Positions 1 to 9,039 of a stretch of DNA of 64,000 nt are shown here, in pieces. Position 1 is the stretch's first letter. Every line of letters begins with the position of its first letter. Source of the stretch: Gemmatimonadota bacterium (GTDB lineage Bacteria > Latescibacterota > UBA2968 > UBA8231). The DNA lies in NCBI GenBank assembly GCA_009841115.1, contig VXML01000030.1, positions 126,438-190,437 on the forward strand, written 5' to 3'. The notes below the pieces were generated by a model, which searched no databases, was not told the origin of the DNA, and saw only the letters and a list, made by a program, of their open reading frames with translations. The translations under genes were made by a program, and so were the position numbers.

Positions 1-282
1 AGCCCCAATGGGGACGGCATAAACGACCAAGCTACGATCCAGTACGACATCACCAATATCGCTCGACCAACCGATGTAGAAATCGTGGTGCGCGACTTAG
101 CAGGGCGTCCAGTGCGGCAGCTCTACCGCGGACTCGACAGTAGCGGGCGCCACGTTCGTCTTTGGGACGGCAAAAACGACGCTGGGGAGGCAGTGCCCCC
201 AGGCAACTATCTGTTCAGCGTGACGCTGGACGCTGGCACTGGCCAGGAACGCGGCGTTGGCACGGTCAGCTTGGCTTATTGA
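1..282 (+). CDS. C-terminal end of a secreted protein with TPNGDGIND/FlgD-Ig-like domain (partial)
   Basis: The gene enters from outside the window; the frame is open from base 1 to the TGA at 280-282, leaving 93 residues. They form one complete C-terminal module. It starts with SPNGDGIND, the calcium-loop-like opening of CHU_C/gliding-motility-type C-terminal domains. It continues with a FlgD-Ig-like pattern (VRDLAGRPVRQLY, then WDGKNDAGEAVPPGNYLF) and ends in SLAY. The same module ends eight other proteins in this window, all finishing in Ala-Tyr, so the missing part was probably another large secreted protein. In related families this module acts as a sorting or surface-attachment domain; whether it does so here is inference. 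The stop lies 7 bases before the next start, which suggests one transcript. Confidence 0.8.
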   Translation, partial: SPNGDGINDQATIQYDITNIARPTDVEIVVRDLAGRPVRQLYRGLDSSGRHVRLWDGKNDAGEAVPPGNYLFSVTLDAGTGQERGVGTVSLAY

Positions 283-289
283 GGTACTT

Positions 290-3112
290 ATGGAACGAGG
301 GAGAGCAGTGTTGAAAGCGATGCGAAGTCTTGCAGTGATCGGCGCTCTACTTGGCTTAACTCCGGCGCATGGGCAGGAGGACTACCAGGGTCGGTTAGGG
401 GTACAGCGCGGTGGTGCGGTCAGTTTTGAGCCTATCGGCCCAGGCGTGATATTCGGGGCGCTCGATCCGACGGTCAAAAAGTGGTACGTGCCGCAGGAAC
501 TCTTCGTGGACTACGGTTGGCGTCAGTGGGAGTACTCCAATTATGCCCGCACTCCGTACGAGCGCTACGTCAACACTACCCGCGAGGGCGACTACTTCTA
601 CGATGTGTACGGCAATTTCACCACCCATGGTTGGCTGATCTACGACTGGCGTCAGGACCAACCATTGCCCTTGGGCAGTGGCATCTTCCAGGGTTCGCGT
701 TTTAATACTTGGTTCAACGCAGTGACCATCAGTGGCGATTCGCAGGGTCAGTACAACTACGCGATCACGGTGGGCGACCGGATTCGCACGACGCTGACGC
801 CGATGACGTTTTCCAAGCCGGACTTCAACGGGGTACAAATCGATTTTGCCTCGGATAAGTATCAGGCGACGATCCTCGCCTCGCGCATCAGCGAGCCGAT
901 CCGCGGCTCCTCGCAGGGCCTCGGCGGCAGCACTGAGCCGGTTTCTCAGACTAATACGACCTCGATGTTTGGTGGGCGGGCGACGTTCCAGGTCGGCGAC
1001 TTCATCACGCTGGGAGCCACACTAGTCGATGCCCGCAACGCCAATACTACTCTCGATCTCTTCGCTGGCGACTTGGTCGCCGGTAGCCTCACCGCTGGAC
1101 AGAGCACGACACCGCTGACGGCGATTGCGGTGATTCTGAGCGACGACTCGCCGGAAGACGGCGAGGGGGGCGCGGCGCTGTTCAGCCACGAGGTGCGGAT
1201 CACTAGCCGCGACTTTGACACCGGCAAGGAGACGGTTTCTACCTTGCAGGAGGTGGTCCGGCCCGGCTCCGAATGGCCGGTCATCTTCGGCGGGTTTCGG
1301 CGTCCGGGATTTTTGGCGGCGGACGGCCCGGAGCGGATCATCGTCAACTACGACTTCAACGACCCGGCCTATGTCGGCCCAGACCCGACGACCATTGTCG
1401 GAGTGGACTTCAACTACGTAGTGGCCAACGACTTCAAGGTTGAATTGTGGTCCGACCGCCAGACGGGCCAGCGGGCGGTACCGGCGGCCCCGTTGACCAG
1501 CGAAGTAATCGACAACAGCCAGCCGGCCTTCGTGGTGCTGCGGCGCGCCGAGGGCAACGTGAAGGACATCTCCAATTTGCAGCGGATCAAGTTCGACTAT
1601 GGCTTGCCGACTGCCAACCTAATCGGCGGCTTTACCATTGAGGGGGCCGATGCCTTCGGCTTTGACTTCTACGGCGAGTGGGACCGCAACAAGCGCTATG
1701 CTCAGTACCCCAATGCCGCGCTGTTCAACGAGGGGAAGAAACACGCGATCTCTTCAGAGTCATCCGACGCCTGGTACTTCAGCGCCTCGCGCGATGACTT
1801 TCCCTACTTCCTCTATGGCGAGGCCTACGCCATTGATGAAGCCTATTCGACCACTACCTTTTTGGTCAACGCCAACGGCGATGTGCAATACGACAATAGC
1901 CAGCGGCACTTCTACGAGTTTGTCGATGACAACGACGATCAAGATCGCTACCCCGACTGGGTTCGCTTCGGCACGATCAACGACCGGGCAATCTACCCAG
2001 GTTGGGACCAGAACAACGACTTCATCTCCGACTTCAACCAGAACGACAACGCCACCGTAGGCAACATCACCCCCGACTACGAGGAGCCGTTCCTGCGCTA
2101 CAATGTCGATCGGCCGGAGTTTCTCTTTGGCATTGACCTCAACAACAACAACTGGATTGACCGCTTTGAGGACGATGACTTACCCGACTTTCCCTATAAA
2201 CCTGATCGTCGGGGATTCAATGTCTTTGGTGGGGTGCACCTACTGCCAGAGGCTCGGTTGATTGTCGGTCGCACCGATGAAGAGTCGCAGACAACCGACG
2301 CGACCAACGCGACCAACTACGCGATGTTCACCTTTGACAAGAACTACGCGGGCTTGGGACGCCTGCGGGTCTTCGATATGATCAAACAGGCCAAGGATAC
2401 GATCCCCGATGCCCGCCGCGAGCCTACGCCCTTTGAGGGGGCACCGATCCAGCCGGTAGTCCGAGATATCCTCCCGGCGCAGGATACTTGGATCAACACC
2501 GCCTTTGTGCAGTTCGACTACAAGGGTATCGAGGGCTTGAACCTAGTCAATAAGCTCAAGTGGGAGACCTTCCGTCAGAACCAAGCCGAGACCCGCGACG
2601 CCAACGGCCGCCTGATGGAGGACAACTCCAGCTTTTTTGGCTTGATCAACAAGGTTGACTACACCTATGGCTTGGGACGTTTGGATTTGCAGCCGAGGTT
2701 TAAAAGCGAGCTTCTGCGCCAGACGGCCTTTCTCGTTGCAGAAGACGACCGCGAGGAGTGGACGGCGACGGCGCAGTTGATCGCGACCTTGCCGGTACTG
2801 CGCCACACGATTATTCAGGCCGGGCTAGAGCAGTTGTGGTTCAGCGACCAGAGCGTGGATGAGAACGCGCTTATTGCCGCGGGTCGCCAGCAGGAGACAG
2901 GCGACCTGAGTTCGACCAATGTGGCCGTGCAACTCTCGACCACTTCGGATTATTTGGGCTACCGGCTGACGACCCAGATTGGCCTGCGCTATGGCCGGAT
3001 TCTTACCGAACAGGTGATTGAGGATAGCGACCGACCGGGGACCTTTGTGATTAGCGACGAGAGCAGCAACGAGACGACCAGTTTTATTACGGTCTTCGCT
3101 GGGCTAGAGTAA
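290..3112 (+). CDS. Putative outer-membrane beta-barrel protein with LDPTV segment (paralog 1)
   Basis: This is a 940-residue protein of no family I can name. The ATG at 290 was chosen because GAGG lies 5 bases upstream; GTG 308 and ATG 320 are alternatives. Residues 1-29 look like a signal peptide ending in AHGQ. At about residue 58 is LDPTVKKWYVPQELF, a segment shared with the next gene; its LDPTV core recurs in the family A secreted proteins. The middle part has SDDSPEDGEGGA (about residue 284). Several Asp/Asn-rich loops resembling calcium sites follow (VDDNDDQDRYPD near 544, DLNNNNWIDRFEDDDLPD near 617). The C-terminal third alternates short polar/apolar strands with many Tyr and Phe, ending in FITVFAGLE, as expected of an outer-membrane barrel. 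It lacks the PNGDGIND domain. Barrel topology and location are inference. Confidence 0.7.
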   Translation: MERGRAVLKAMRSLAVIGALLGLTPAHGQEDYQGRLGVQRGGAVSFEPIGPGVIFGALDPTVKKWYVPQELFVDYGWRQWEYSNYARTPYERYVNTTREGDYFYDVYGNFTTHGWLIYDWRQDQPLPLGSGIFQGSRFNTWFNAVTISGDSQGQYNYAITVGDRIRTTLTPMTFSKPDFNGVQIDFASDKYQATILASRISEPIRGSSQGLGGSTEPVSQTNTTSMFGGRATFQVGDFITLGATLVDARNANTTLDLFAGDLVAGSLTAGQSTTPLTAIAVILSDDSPEDGEGGAALFSHEVRITSRDFDTGKETVSTLQEVVRPGSEWPVIFGGFRRPGFLAADGPERIIVNYDFNDPAYVGPDPTTIVGVDFNYVVANDFKVELWSDRQTGQRAVPAAPLTSEVIDNSQPAFVVLRRAEGNVKDISNLQRIKFDYGLPTANLIGGFTIEGADAFGFDFYGEWDRNKRYAQYPNAALFNEGKKHAISSESSDAWYFSASRDDFPYFLYGEAYAIDEAYSTTTFLVNANGDVQYDNSQRHFYEFVDDNDDQDRYPDWVRFGTINDRAIYPGWDQNNDFISDFNQNDNATVGNITPDYEEPFLRYNVDRPEFLFGIDLNNNNWIDRFEDDDLPDFPYKPDRRGFNVFGGVHLLPEARLIVGRTDEESQTTDATNATNYAMFTFDKNYAGLGRLRVFDMIKQAKDTIPDARREPTPFEGAPIQPVVRDILPAQDTWINTAFVQFDYKGIEGLNLVNKLKWETFRQNQAETRDANGRLMEDNSSFFGLINKVDYTYGLGRLDLQPRFKSELLRQTAFLVAEDDREEWTATAQLIATLPVLRHTIIQAGLEQLWFSDQSVDENALIAAGRQQETGDLSSTNVAVQLSTTSDYLGYRLTTQIGLRYGRILTEQVIEDSDRPGTFVISDESSNETTSFITVFAGLE

Positions 3113-3131
3113 TATGAGACGGGAGCGAACG

Positions 3132-6089
3132 ATGTCGAGGCGCACGGCGATTTTCGTCGTCCTAGCCCTAGCGCTAAGCGAAGCAGAGGCCCAGGACATG
3201 GATTACGGCAATCGCTTGGGATACCGCGTGGCCGAGCAGGTGCGCTACTCTTCGGTGGGTGCAGCGGTCGATATGGACGTGTTAGACCCGACGGTCATGC
3301 GCTGGTACATGCCGCAGGAGCTGTTCAGCGAGCACGGGCGTCGCCAATGGAGCTACACCAACTACGCCAGAGAACCCTACCGCCGCTACCTAGACCGCAA
3401 TCTCGACGGCAACTACTTCTACGACGCCTACGGGGATTTTATCACCCGTGGCTACCTTGTCTACGACTGGCGACAGACCCAGCCGCGTGCTTTCGAAAGC
3501 AGTTCAATCACCAAGACGGGCCGCTACGCGGGCTGGTTTGACCGCTTGATTATCACTTCAGACCAAACCAGTACTTATAGCTATTCGATTATCGTCGGCG
3601 ACGAGATCCGCACCACGTTGACGCCAATGACCTTCAATAAGGTCGGCTTCAACGGCGTAGTGACCAGCTTCGCAGCGGGGCGAACCCGGGCTACGGGTCT
3701 GTTTTCGCGGGTGACCTTACCCATCGTCGATATTGACGCGGATGTCCCGACAGCTTCGTTGGAGAATTTTTCCAACTTGGCGGCTGGCCGTTTTGAACTC
3801 GACGTGGCCGACCAAGCGACCTTGGGGCTAACGTTGGTCAATGTCCACAACGGCAATGGTGCGCGCGAAAGTTTTCAGGGCAATCCACTCAAAGGCCAGT
3901 TGACTTCGGGTCAACTCGACCGCCAACTGAACCTGCTGGTAGTAAGGCTTGCGGATGATTCGCCCGAGGATGGCGAAGGTGGGGCGGTGCTCTTCAGCGA
4001 CGATGTGGAAATCACTACTACCTTGCTTCGCGAGGTCTCAGTCGGCGATAGCGTACAGCTAGTAGCGCGCGACACCACCATCATTGGCAGCGGAATAGGT
4101 TTTCGCCCGGTGCGCGATGGCGGTGAGTTGCGCGACGGCTTCTTGCGCGCCGATGGCGCTGAGAGCATCGTGCTCAAGTACGTGCTCGCACCCGAAGATG
4201 ATGCCTCTGAGGAAGGCTCCCTACGCTTGCTTTTGCAGCAGCATTTAGGGCTGACTTTGGCCGAAGCCGCCGACGCGATTACCGCTATCAAAAACGTGAG
4301 ATTCCGCTTGGTGCTGGCTAACGATTACCGGGTGGAGGTGTCGTCTGACCGCCAGACCAACCGCTCGGGCCAGCCCCAGTTTATCGTCATGGAGCGGGCA
4401 CCGGGCAATATCAAGAACGAACTCAATCAGCGCGAGGTCGTCATCGACTACGGCCTGCCGACAGCCAGCCAGATCTTCGGGGCCAGCGCCGAACTGCGCG
4501 ACTTTTTTGGCTTCGACTTCTACGGCGAGTTCAACGTCAGCAACCAATACCGTCAATACCCTGCGATCAACCGCAAAAAGCACGAGAGCTTCTCGGGCAT
4601 CGTCGATGACGAGACCGCGCTCGGCTGGATGTTCAACTTGGCGCGAAAGTCCGGTCCGTGGCTGCTCTTTTTAGAGGGTTTCGGCATGGATGAGACGTAC
4701 TCTACCAGTGTGCTGCCGGTCGATGGCCGCGGCGTGGCCGACTACTCGCCCGAGGCCACCAACCTGCTCTACGACTTTGTTGACGACAACGACGACCACG
4801 ACCGACACCCGGACCAATTGCGGATTTTTCAGGGAAGTTTGATTCCGCCGCAAACGACTTCGATCAGCAACTTCACGGTGACTTCTGAGGGCGTGGCCGA
4901 TCCAGCGGTTTTCCCCGGCTACGACGAAAACGGCGATTTCATCTCGGATTTCAACCAGAACAGCAACGGCGATCGGGAGAATCTTTTTCCCGACTACGAG
5001 GAGCCTTTCCTGCGCTATCACTCGGACCGGCCGGAGTTTCTCTTTGGCATTGACTTAAATAACAACGGCTGGGCCGAGCGCTTTGAAAACGACGACTTGC
5101 CCGATTATCCCTACAAAAAGGACCACTGGGGCTACAATACCTACGCCCGAGTTCAAGTCAATCCAGAGATGCGCCTGATGGGTGGTTTCCTCTATCAGGA
5201 CCAGCGCGAAACCAATCGCCGCAATGAGACGGCCTATGGAATTTTGACTTATCAGCGGGCTGGGCCTACTTGGGGTAGCTTGCGGGTCTATGACATGCTC
5301 AAAAGGGCTGAGGACACCATCCCCGACCCGCTCTCACAGTGGATTATACCCGAATTGGAGTTGGGTAGCGTCGTCGAAGAGGTCAGCGGGCGCAACGTCC
5401 CTGTACCCGACCTCTTGGCTGCCGAGGATACTTGGATCAATACGTTCTATGCCGACTGGGAATACAAGAGTCCGCGACGCTGGGCTACGCGGCACCGTTT
5501 TAAGTGGGATTGGTGGCGTCAGCGCAATGCGGACGTAGTCTATGCTCTCGACGAAGCTGGGGAAAGGATGCTCGATGCGGAGGGGGATCCGGTGGTGCTT
5601 TTCGATCCACTCGGTCCGGAGGGGCGCAATGGCCGTAAGACTTCGGGTTTTATTGGGCTAATCGACAAAATTGACTACGCCTTTAACTGGAGGCATCTGT
5701 GGATTTCGCCTAGGTTCAAAAGCGAATTTCTGCGTCAGGTACCATTTAATCGCGACTTGACTGAGCGGCGCTCTTGGGACGCTTTGTGGTCGTTGTTGGT
5801 GCGTTTCCCGCTTTTAGTGAGCTCTAGTGTTGACCTCGGCGTTGAACAGCGCCAGTTCTACAGTCTCATAGGCGACGAGGATAAACTGGAGGCGGGGGAG
5901 CGAACTGGAGATTTCAGAGGCACAGTCTTGGCCGTACAGCTAACCAACCGCAGAGATTACTTGGGCTATGAACTCACCGCTCAGCTCGGCATACGCTACG
6001 ACCGACGTGCGATCGAAGTTGTCGATGGCGACGCCGAGACGCGCACAGCGGGGCTGGCCTTTCTCTCGGTTTTCGCCAGTCTAAGGTAG
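3132..6089 (+). CDS. Putative outer-membrane beta-barrel protein with LDPTV segment (paralog 2)
   Basis: This 985-residue protein is a full-length paralog of the preceding gene. It shares VLDPTVMRWYMPQELF (residue 50 on), DDSPEDGEGGAVLFS, the acidic loops (VDDNDDHDRHPD, DENGDFISDFNQNSNGD, DLNNNGWAERFENDDLPD) and the segment RPEFLFGIDLNNN. The start was set at ATG 3132, with GGGAG at 3121-3125 and a 6-base spacing. An in-frame ATG at 3114 lacks such a site. The signal peptide is about residues 1-21 (ends in AEAQ). The C-terminal half is rich in aromatic beta-strands and ends in FLSVFASLR, consistent with a barrel terminus. The stop of the upstream gene is 19 bases away, so the two are probably co-transcribed. 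No TonB box, plug domain or known receptor signature was found. Confidence 0.7.
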   Translation: MSRRTAIFVVLALALSEAEAQDMDYGNRLGYRVAEQVRYSSVGAAVDMDVLDPTVMRWYMPQELFSEHGRRQWSYTNYAREPYRRYLDRNLDGNYFYDAYGDFITRGYLVYDWRQTQPRAFESSSITKTGRYAGWFDRLIITSDQTSTYSYSIIVGDEIRTTLTPMTFNKVGFNGVVTSFAAGRTRATGLFSRVTLPIVDIDADVPTASLENFSNLAAGRFELDVADQATLGLTLVNVHNGNGARESFQGNPLKGQLTSGQLDRQLNLLVVRLADDSPEDGEGGAVLFSDDVEITTTLLREVSVGDSVQLVARDTTIIGSGIGFRPVRDGGELRDGFLRADGAESIVLKYVLAPEDDASEEGSLRLLLQQHLGLTLAEAADAITAIKNVRFRLVLANDYRVEVSSDRQTNRSGQPQFIVMERAPGNIKNELNQREVVIDYGLPTASQIFGASAELRDFFGFDFYGEFNVSNQYRQYPAINRKKHESFSGIVDDETALGWMFNLARKSGPWLLFLEGFGMDETYSTSVLPVDGRGVADYSPEATNLLYDFVDDNDDHDRHPDQLRIFQGSLIPPQTTSISNFTVTSEGVADPAVFPGYDENGDFISDFNQNSNGDRENLFPDYEEPFLRYHSDRPEFLFGIDLNNNGWAERFENDDLPDYPYKKDHWGYNTYARVQVNPEMRLMGGFLYQDQRETNRRNETAYGILTYQRAGPTWGSLRVYDMLKRAEDTIPDPLSQWIIPELELGSVVEEVSGRNVPVPDLLAAEDTWINTFYADWEYKSPRRWATRHRFKWDWWRQRNADVVYALDEAGERMLDAEGDPVVLFDPLGPEGRNGRKTSGFIGLIDKIDYAFNWRHLWISPRFKSEFLRQVPFNRDLTERRSWDALWSLLVRFPLLVSSSVDLGVEQRQFYSLIGDEDKLEAGERTGDFRGTVLAVQLTNRRDYLGYELTAQLGIRYDRRAIEVVDGDAETRTAGLAFLSVFASLR

Positions 6090-6102
6090 ATAAATCCACG
6101 AC

Positions 6103-7845
6103 ATGAGTGGTGTCTCTACTGTGCAAGGTTGGATCATCAATCGCGGCTGCGATGCGGTCTTTTTTATCGGTACGCCCCTTTTGTCGCTGGTCGCGTTGCT
6201 CATTGCTTCACAGTACTTCAGTTCGGCCGACATTGCTTGGTTCGTGTTGGCATTCTTTGCGGTAGGCCATCACTTACCTGGCTTCATGCGCGCCTACGGC
6301 GAAAGAGAGCTTTTCGACCGCCACAAGGCGACCTTCCTCGTCTCGCCGCTGGTGGTAACCGCCTTCGTGGCTTGGAGTGTATTCAACGGCCATCTGGGCT
6401 TCTTCATCTTCTTGGCCTTATGGGACCTGTGGCATTTCTTCATGCAGCACTACGGCTTCATGAGGATCTACGATGTTAAACGCCGCAAGCCCTCACTCCT
6501 CAGTTCGCGGCTGGACTGGTGGCTGACGGCCGTTTGGTTCGGTTATATCATCATCGACAGCCCCCATTACCTGATCAATTTCCTCGAGCGCTGCCATCGC
6601 TATGGTTTTGGCCTCTACACCTGGATCACACCGGAGTTCCTCTTAGAATTTAGAGAGTGGGTTTTCTATCTGGCTGTTGGAATAGCTGTTCTCTATGTGG
6701 CAAACATGGTCTTTGAGCGGGCGCGGGGCATACCAGTGGTTTGGCCGAAGCTGGCAATTTCGCTGACGACCTTTGCCACTGTTTATTATGCCTATATCGT
6801 CTTAGAAGACATCATCCTCGGCTACGCGATTACGGCCTTGGCCCACGATATTCAGTACTTTGCCATCGTCTGGATTTACAACCACGGGGTGCTCAAGCGC
6901 TCGAAGGAGTTGGGCGCATCCTTCTTCCGCTTCCTGTTCTCCGATGGCCGCTTTCGCATCGTGTTGTTCTACGTGATTCTGATTTTGGCCTATGGCGGCA
7001 TTGAGGCCTTGGCCCGAGCGACGGACAACTACCTGATGTACGATGTGGCCAAGGTCATCATCGCCGCTTCGGCTTTTTTGCACTATTACTACGACGGTTT
7101 TATGTGGAAGGTGCGCAAAAAAGAGATCCGCCAGAATTTGGTCGCCGGAGACGAGGGCGAAGCGGTCGAGGTTGACCGCAAGGGACTGCGCGAAAGGCTA
7201 CAGGAAAGCGTTGGACGCTGGGTGGGGTTGCGCTATGCCTTCGAGACCGGGCGACAAGTGCTCTACTTCGGCGTCCCCATTCTCTTTTTGGCTTGGAGTG
7301 ATGCCACCTATTCGGTGTCCGATCTGGAAATGGGAGAATACATGGCGCGGGTGACGCCGAATGTGGGCAAAAGCCACGACGACTTGGGCCGGGCCTACGT
7401 GAAGCAAGGTCAGTACGAGCGCGCGATAGAAGAGCACCAAAAAGCAGTGGACCTAGATCCTGAATTTGCACCGGCCTACACTCATCTTGGCATCGCCTAT
7501 TCGCTATCTGGCGATCCGAATCGAGCAATAGAACTCCACCGCAAGGCCATCGACTTGGATCCAGAAATGGCCCAAGCCCATTACAATCTAGGCGTGGATT
7601 ACTGGAAAATGGGCAAGCTAGTCGAGGCGGAAAAGGCGTTCAAGCGGTCAATTGAGCAGGATAGCCAGTATATTCGCGCATATCAGGCTCTATCTCAAGT
7701 ATATAGAAAACAGGGGAATAGAGCAGAGTATGGCAGAATTTCTGCTTTAGTCGAAGACCTAGAAAAGGCCGCTCAACGCAGGGAATTGGGCCGCAGCGCG
7801 ATGCCGTGGGCTACGGGCACTGCACTGGCCGAGGACACTCGCTGA
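6103..7845 (+). CDS. Polytopic inner-membrane protein with C-terminal TPR repeats
   Basis: This is a 580-residue protein. The first about 400 residues carry roughly ten hydrophobic segments (for example FFIGTPLLSLVALLIASQYF and FRIVLFYVILILAYGG). Conserved-looking histidine motifs lie at membrane edges: GHHLPGFMRAYGE, WDLWHFFMQHYGFMRIYD, AHDIQYF and FLHYYYDGFMW. Residues about 415-550 hold at least three tetratricopeptide repeats (NVGKSHDDLGRAYVKQGQ, then two more ending in ...DLDPE). The histidine-in-membrane pattern recalls metal-dependent membrane oxygenases such as Brp/Blh or desaturases, but I do not recognise the family and assign no reaction. TPRs suggest a protein partner. It begins 13 bases after the barrel gene and probably belongs to the same operon. 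A hairpin with a T-rich tail follows it. Confidence 0.75.
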   Translation: MSGVSTVQGWIINRGCDAVFFIGTPLLSLVALLIASQYFSSADIAWFVLAFFAVGHHLPGFMRAYGERELFDRHKATFLVSPLVVTAFVAWSVFNGHLGFFIFLALWDLWHFFMQHYGFMRIYDVKRRKPSLLSSRLDWWLTAVWFGYIIIDSPHYLINFLERCHRYGFGLYTWITPEFLLEFREWVFYLAVGIAVLYVANMVFERARGIPVVWPKLAISLTTFATVYYAYIVLEDIILGYAITALAHDIQYFAIVWIYNHGVLKRSKELGASFFRFLFSDGRFRIVLFYVILILAYGGIEALARATDNYLMYDVAKVIIAASAFLHYYYDGFMWKVRKKEIRQNLVAGDEGEAVEVDRKGLRERLQESVGRWVGLRYAFETGRQVLYFGVPILFLAWSDATYSVSDLEMGEYMARVTPNVGKSHDDLGRAYVKQGQYERAIEEHQKAVDLDPEFAPAYTHLGIAYSLSGDPNRAIELHRKAIDLDPEMAQAHYNLGVDYWKMGKLVEAEKAFKRSIEQDSQYIRAYQALSQVYRKQGNRAEYGRISALVEDLEKAAQRRELGRSAMPWATGTALAEDTR

Positions 7846-7929
7846 GAAAATCATTGACAAATTATCCAATCCTTTTTTTGTTTGGTGTCAGTTTTATACG
7901 GGGAGTGTTCGGCGGAAATGCTCTCAAGT

Positions 7930-7976
7930 AAAGGCGGTCGCCAACAGCGATAGATGTGACGCCGCCTTTTATTTTT
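7930..7976 (+). terminator. Hairpin with T-rich tail between the TPR membrane gene and the CBM9-like gene
   Basis: AAAGGCGG (7930-7937) pairs perfectly with CCGCCTTT (7962-7969), with an inner TCGC/GCGA stem, and is followed by TTATTTTT. It fits an intrinsic terminator for the upstream operon. It lies only 26 bases before the start at 8002, so it could equally be an attenuator in that gene's leader. A TTGACA at 7854-7859 lies upstream, but no convincing -10 box is at the right distance. Confidence 0.6.
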
Positions 7977-8001
7977 AAACCTTATATAGGAGGTTTCAAC
8001 A

Positions 8002-8928
8002 ATGAGAAAATTGTTAGCTTTCGCCGCCACGGCGTTGATGCTGACTAGCACGGCTAGCCTCGCTCACTTTCCAGAAGGCCAGATCTTCGGGGCGTGGCAG
8101 TGGCCGTCGACTCACCTTCCCAACTTGGATGGCGACATCTCCGAGTGGAACGTGCTGCCGGATGAGTTGTGGATCGACATCTTCCAGACGGAAGTCGCCG
8201 AGGGCGATATCGGTCGCGAGATCGACACTGCCAACCTCAACTTCCGCGTTGCCGTTGGTTGGAACGACGAGTTGGATCGCGTCTATTACGTCTATGACCG
8301 CTTCGATGATCTTTGGGATCGCGATGCCGGCGGCTTTGGCTGCTGCGGTCAGGACGACAGCATTGAGATTTTCCTCGACGCTGATCACAGCGCTGATCGC
8401 TTTGCCTTCTGGACGGGCGACTACGAAGACGCAGAGGAACGGGCCCGCAACAACGGTCGCACTAACCAGACGGGTCACTACCGCTGGCCGGCTCTCGAGC
8501 CTTTTGGCTTCTACTGGTTCTGGCTGAGCAGCTCGACTTGGCACGACAAAGAGCCTTATTCGTGCTGCCCCGACTCCTTCAACCTCGATGGTGCCCACGG
8601 CACCGAGGCCAACTTCCAGGCCGAGTGGTACACGGTTGGTTGGGATGATTTTGATCACAACAGCCCCGAAAACAGCATCCTGCACGACTTCGTCGAGGGC
8701 GAGATCATCGGCGTTGGTATCCAAGTCGTCGATAACGACCTTGGCCCGAGTTCGGACGATCCTCGCACCGCCAAGTGGGCATTGGGCGGCCAGCCCTGCA
8801 TCAACGGCGACGGTGCCTGTGGCAGCGACTACATTCTGCTGCCGGTAATGGCCGAGCTGCTGCCGGAGCAGACGACGTCTGTCGAGGGCAATAGCTGGGG
8901 CCACATCAAGGCTTCGTTCGGCCAATAG
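8002..8928 (+). CDS. Secreted CBM9/DOMON-like sugar-binding-type protein
   Basis: This is a 308-residue protein with a clear signal peptide (about residues 1-21, ending in SLAH) and a strong ribosome site, AGGAGG, 8 bases before ATG 8002. After the signal comes a beta-sandwich pattern typical of family 9 carbohydrate-binding/DOMON-like modules: NLDGDISEWN, then NFRVAVGWNDELDRVYYVYDR, then DDSIEIFLDADHS, and later a GVGIQVVDND strand. Aromatics are abundant. Cysteines come in pairs (FGCCGQDD, YSCCPDSF, CINGDGACG), suggesting disulfides or metal binding outside the cytoplasm. Its own leader hairpin and downstream terminator mark it as a single-gene transcript. Binding to a glycan is inferred from the fold pattern; no catalytic motif is visible. 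Confidence 0.72.
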   Translation: MRKLLAFAATALMLTSTASLAHFPEGQIFGAWQWPSTHLPNLDGDISEWNVLPDELWIDIFQTEVAEGDIGREIDTANLNFRVAVGWNDELDRVYYVYDRFDDLWDRDAGGFGCCGQDDSIEIFLDADHSADRFAFWTGDYEDAEERARNNGRTNQTGHYRWPALEPFGFYWFWLSSSTWHDKEPYSCCPDSFNLDGAHGTEANFQAEWYTVGWDDFDHNSPENSILHDFVEGEIIGVGIQVVDNDLGPSSDDPRTAKWALGGQPCINGDGACGSDYILLPVMAELLPEQTTSVEGNSWGHIKASFGQ

Positions 8929-8963
8929 GCGCAAACAACTAGCAGTTTTAAGCACCAAATAAG

Positions 8964-8997
8964 GAGGGGGGGTAGAGTTGCTCTACTCCCCCTCTTT
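8964..8997 (+). terminator. Strong intrinsic terminator
   Basis: A 14-base-pair stem (8964-8977 with 8981-8994, one G-T wobble) closes on a 3-base loop and is followed by TTTGTATT. It lies 35 bases after the stop of the CBM9-like gene and before the first family A gene, separating the two transcripts. Confidence 0.85.
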
Positions 8998-9039
8998 GTA
9001 TTATGATTTGTGCATTCTATAACCTCGGGGATTGCGAGT

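Noticed and set aside
8014..8958. Minus-strand frame opposite the CBM9-like gene
   Set aside because: The plus-strand gene has a signal peptide and strong ribosome site; the antisense frame has neither and shows no known domain.
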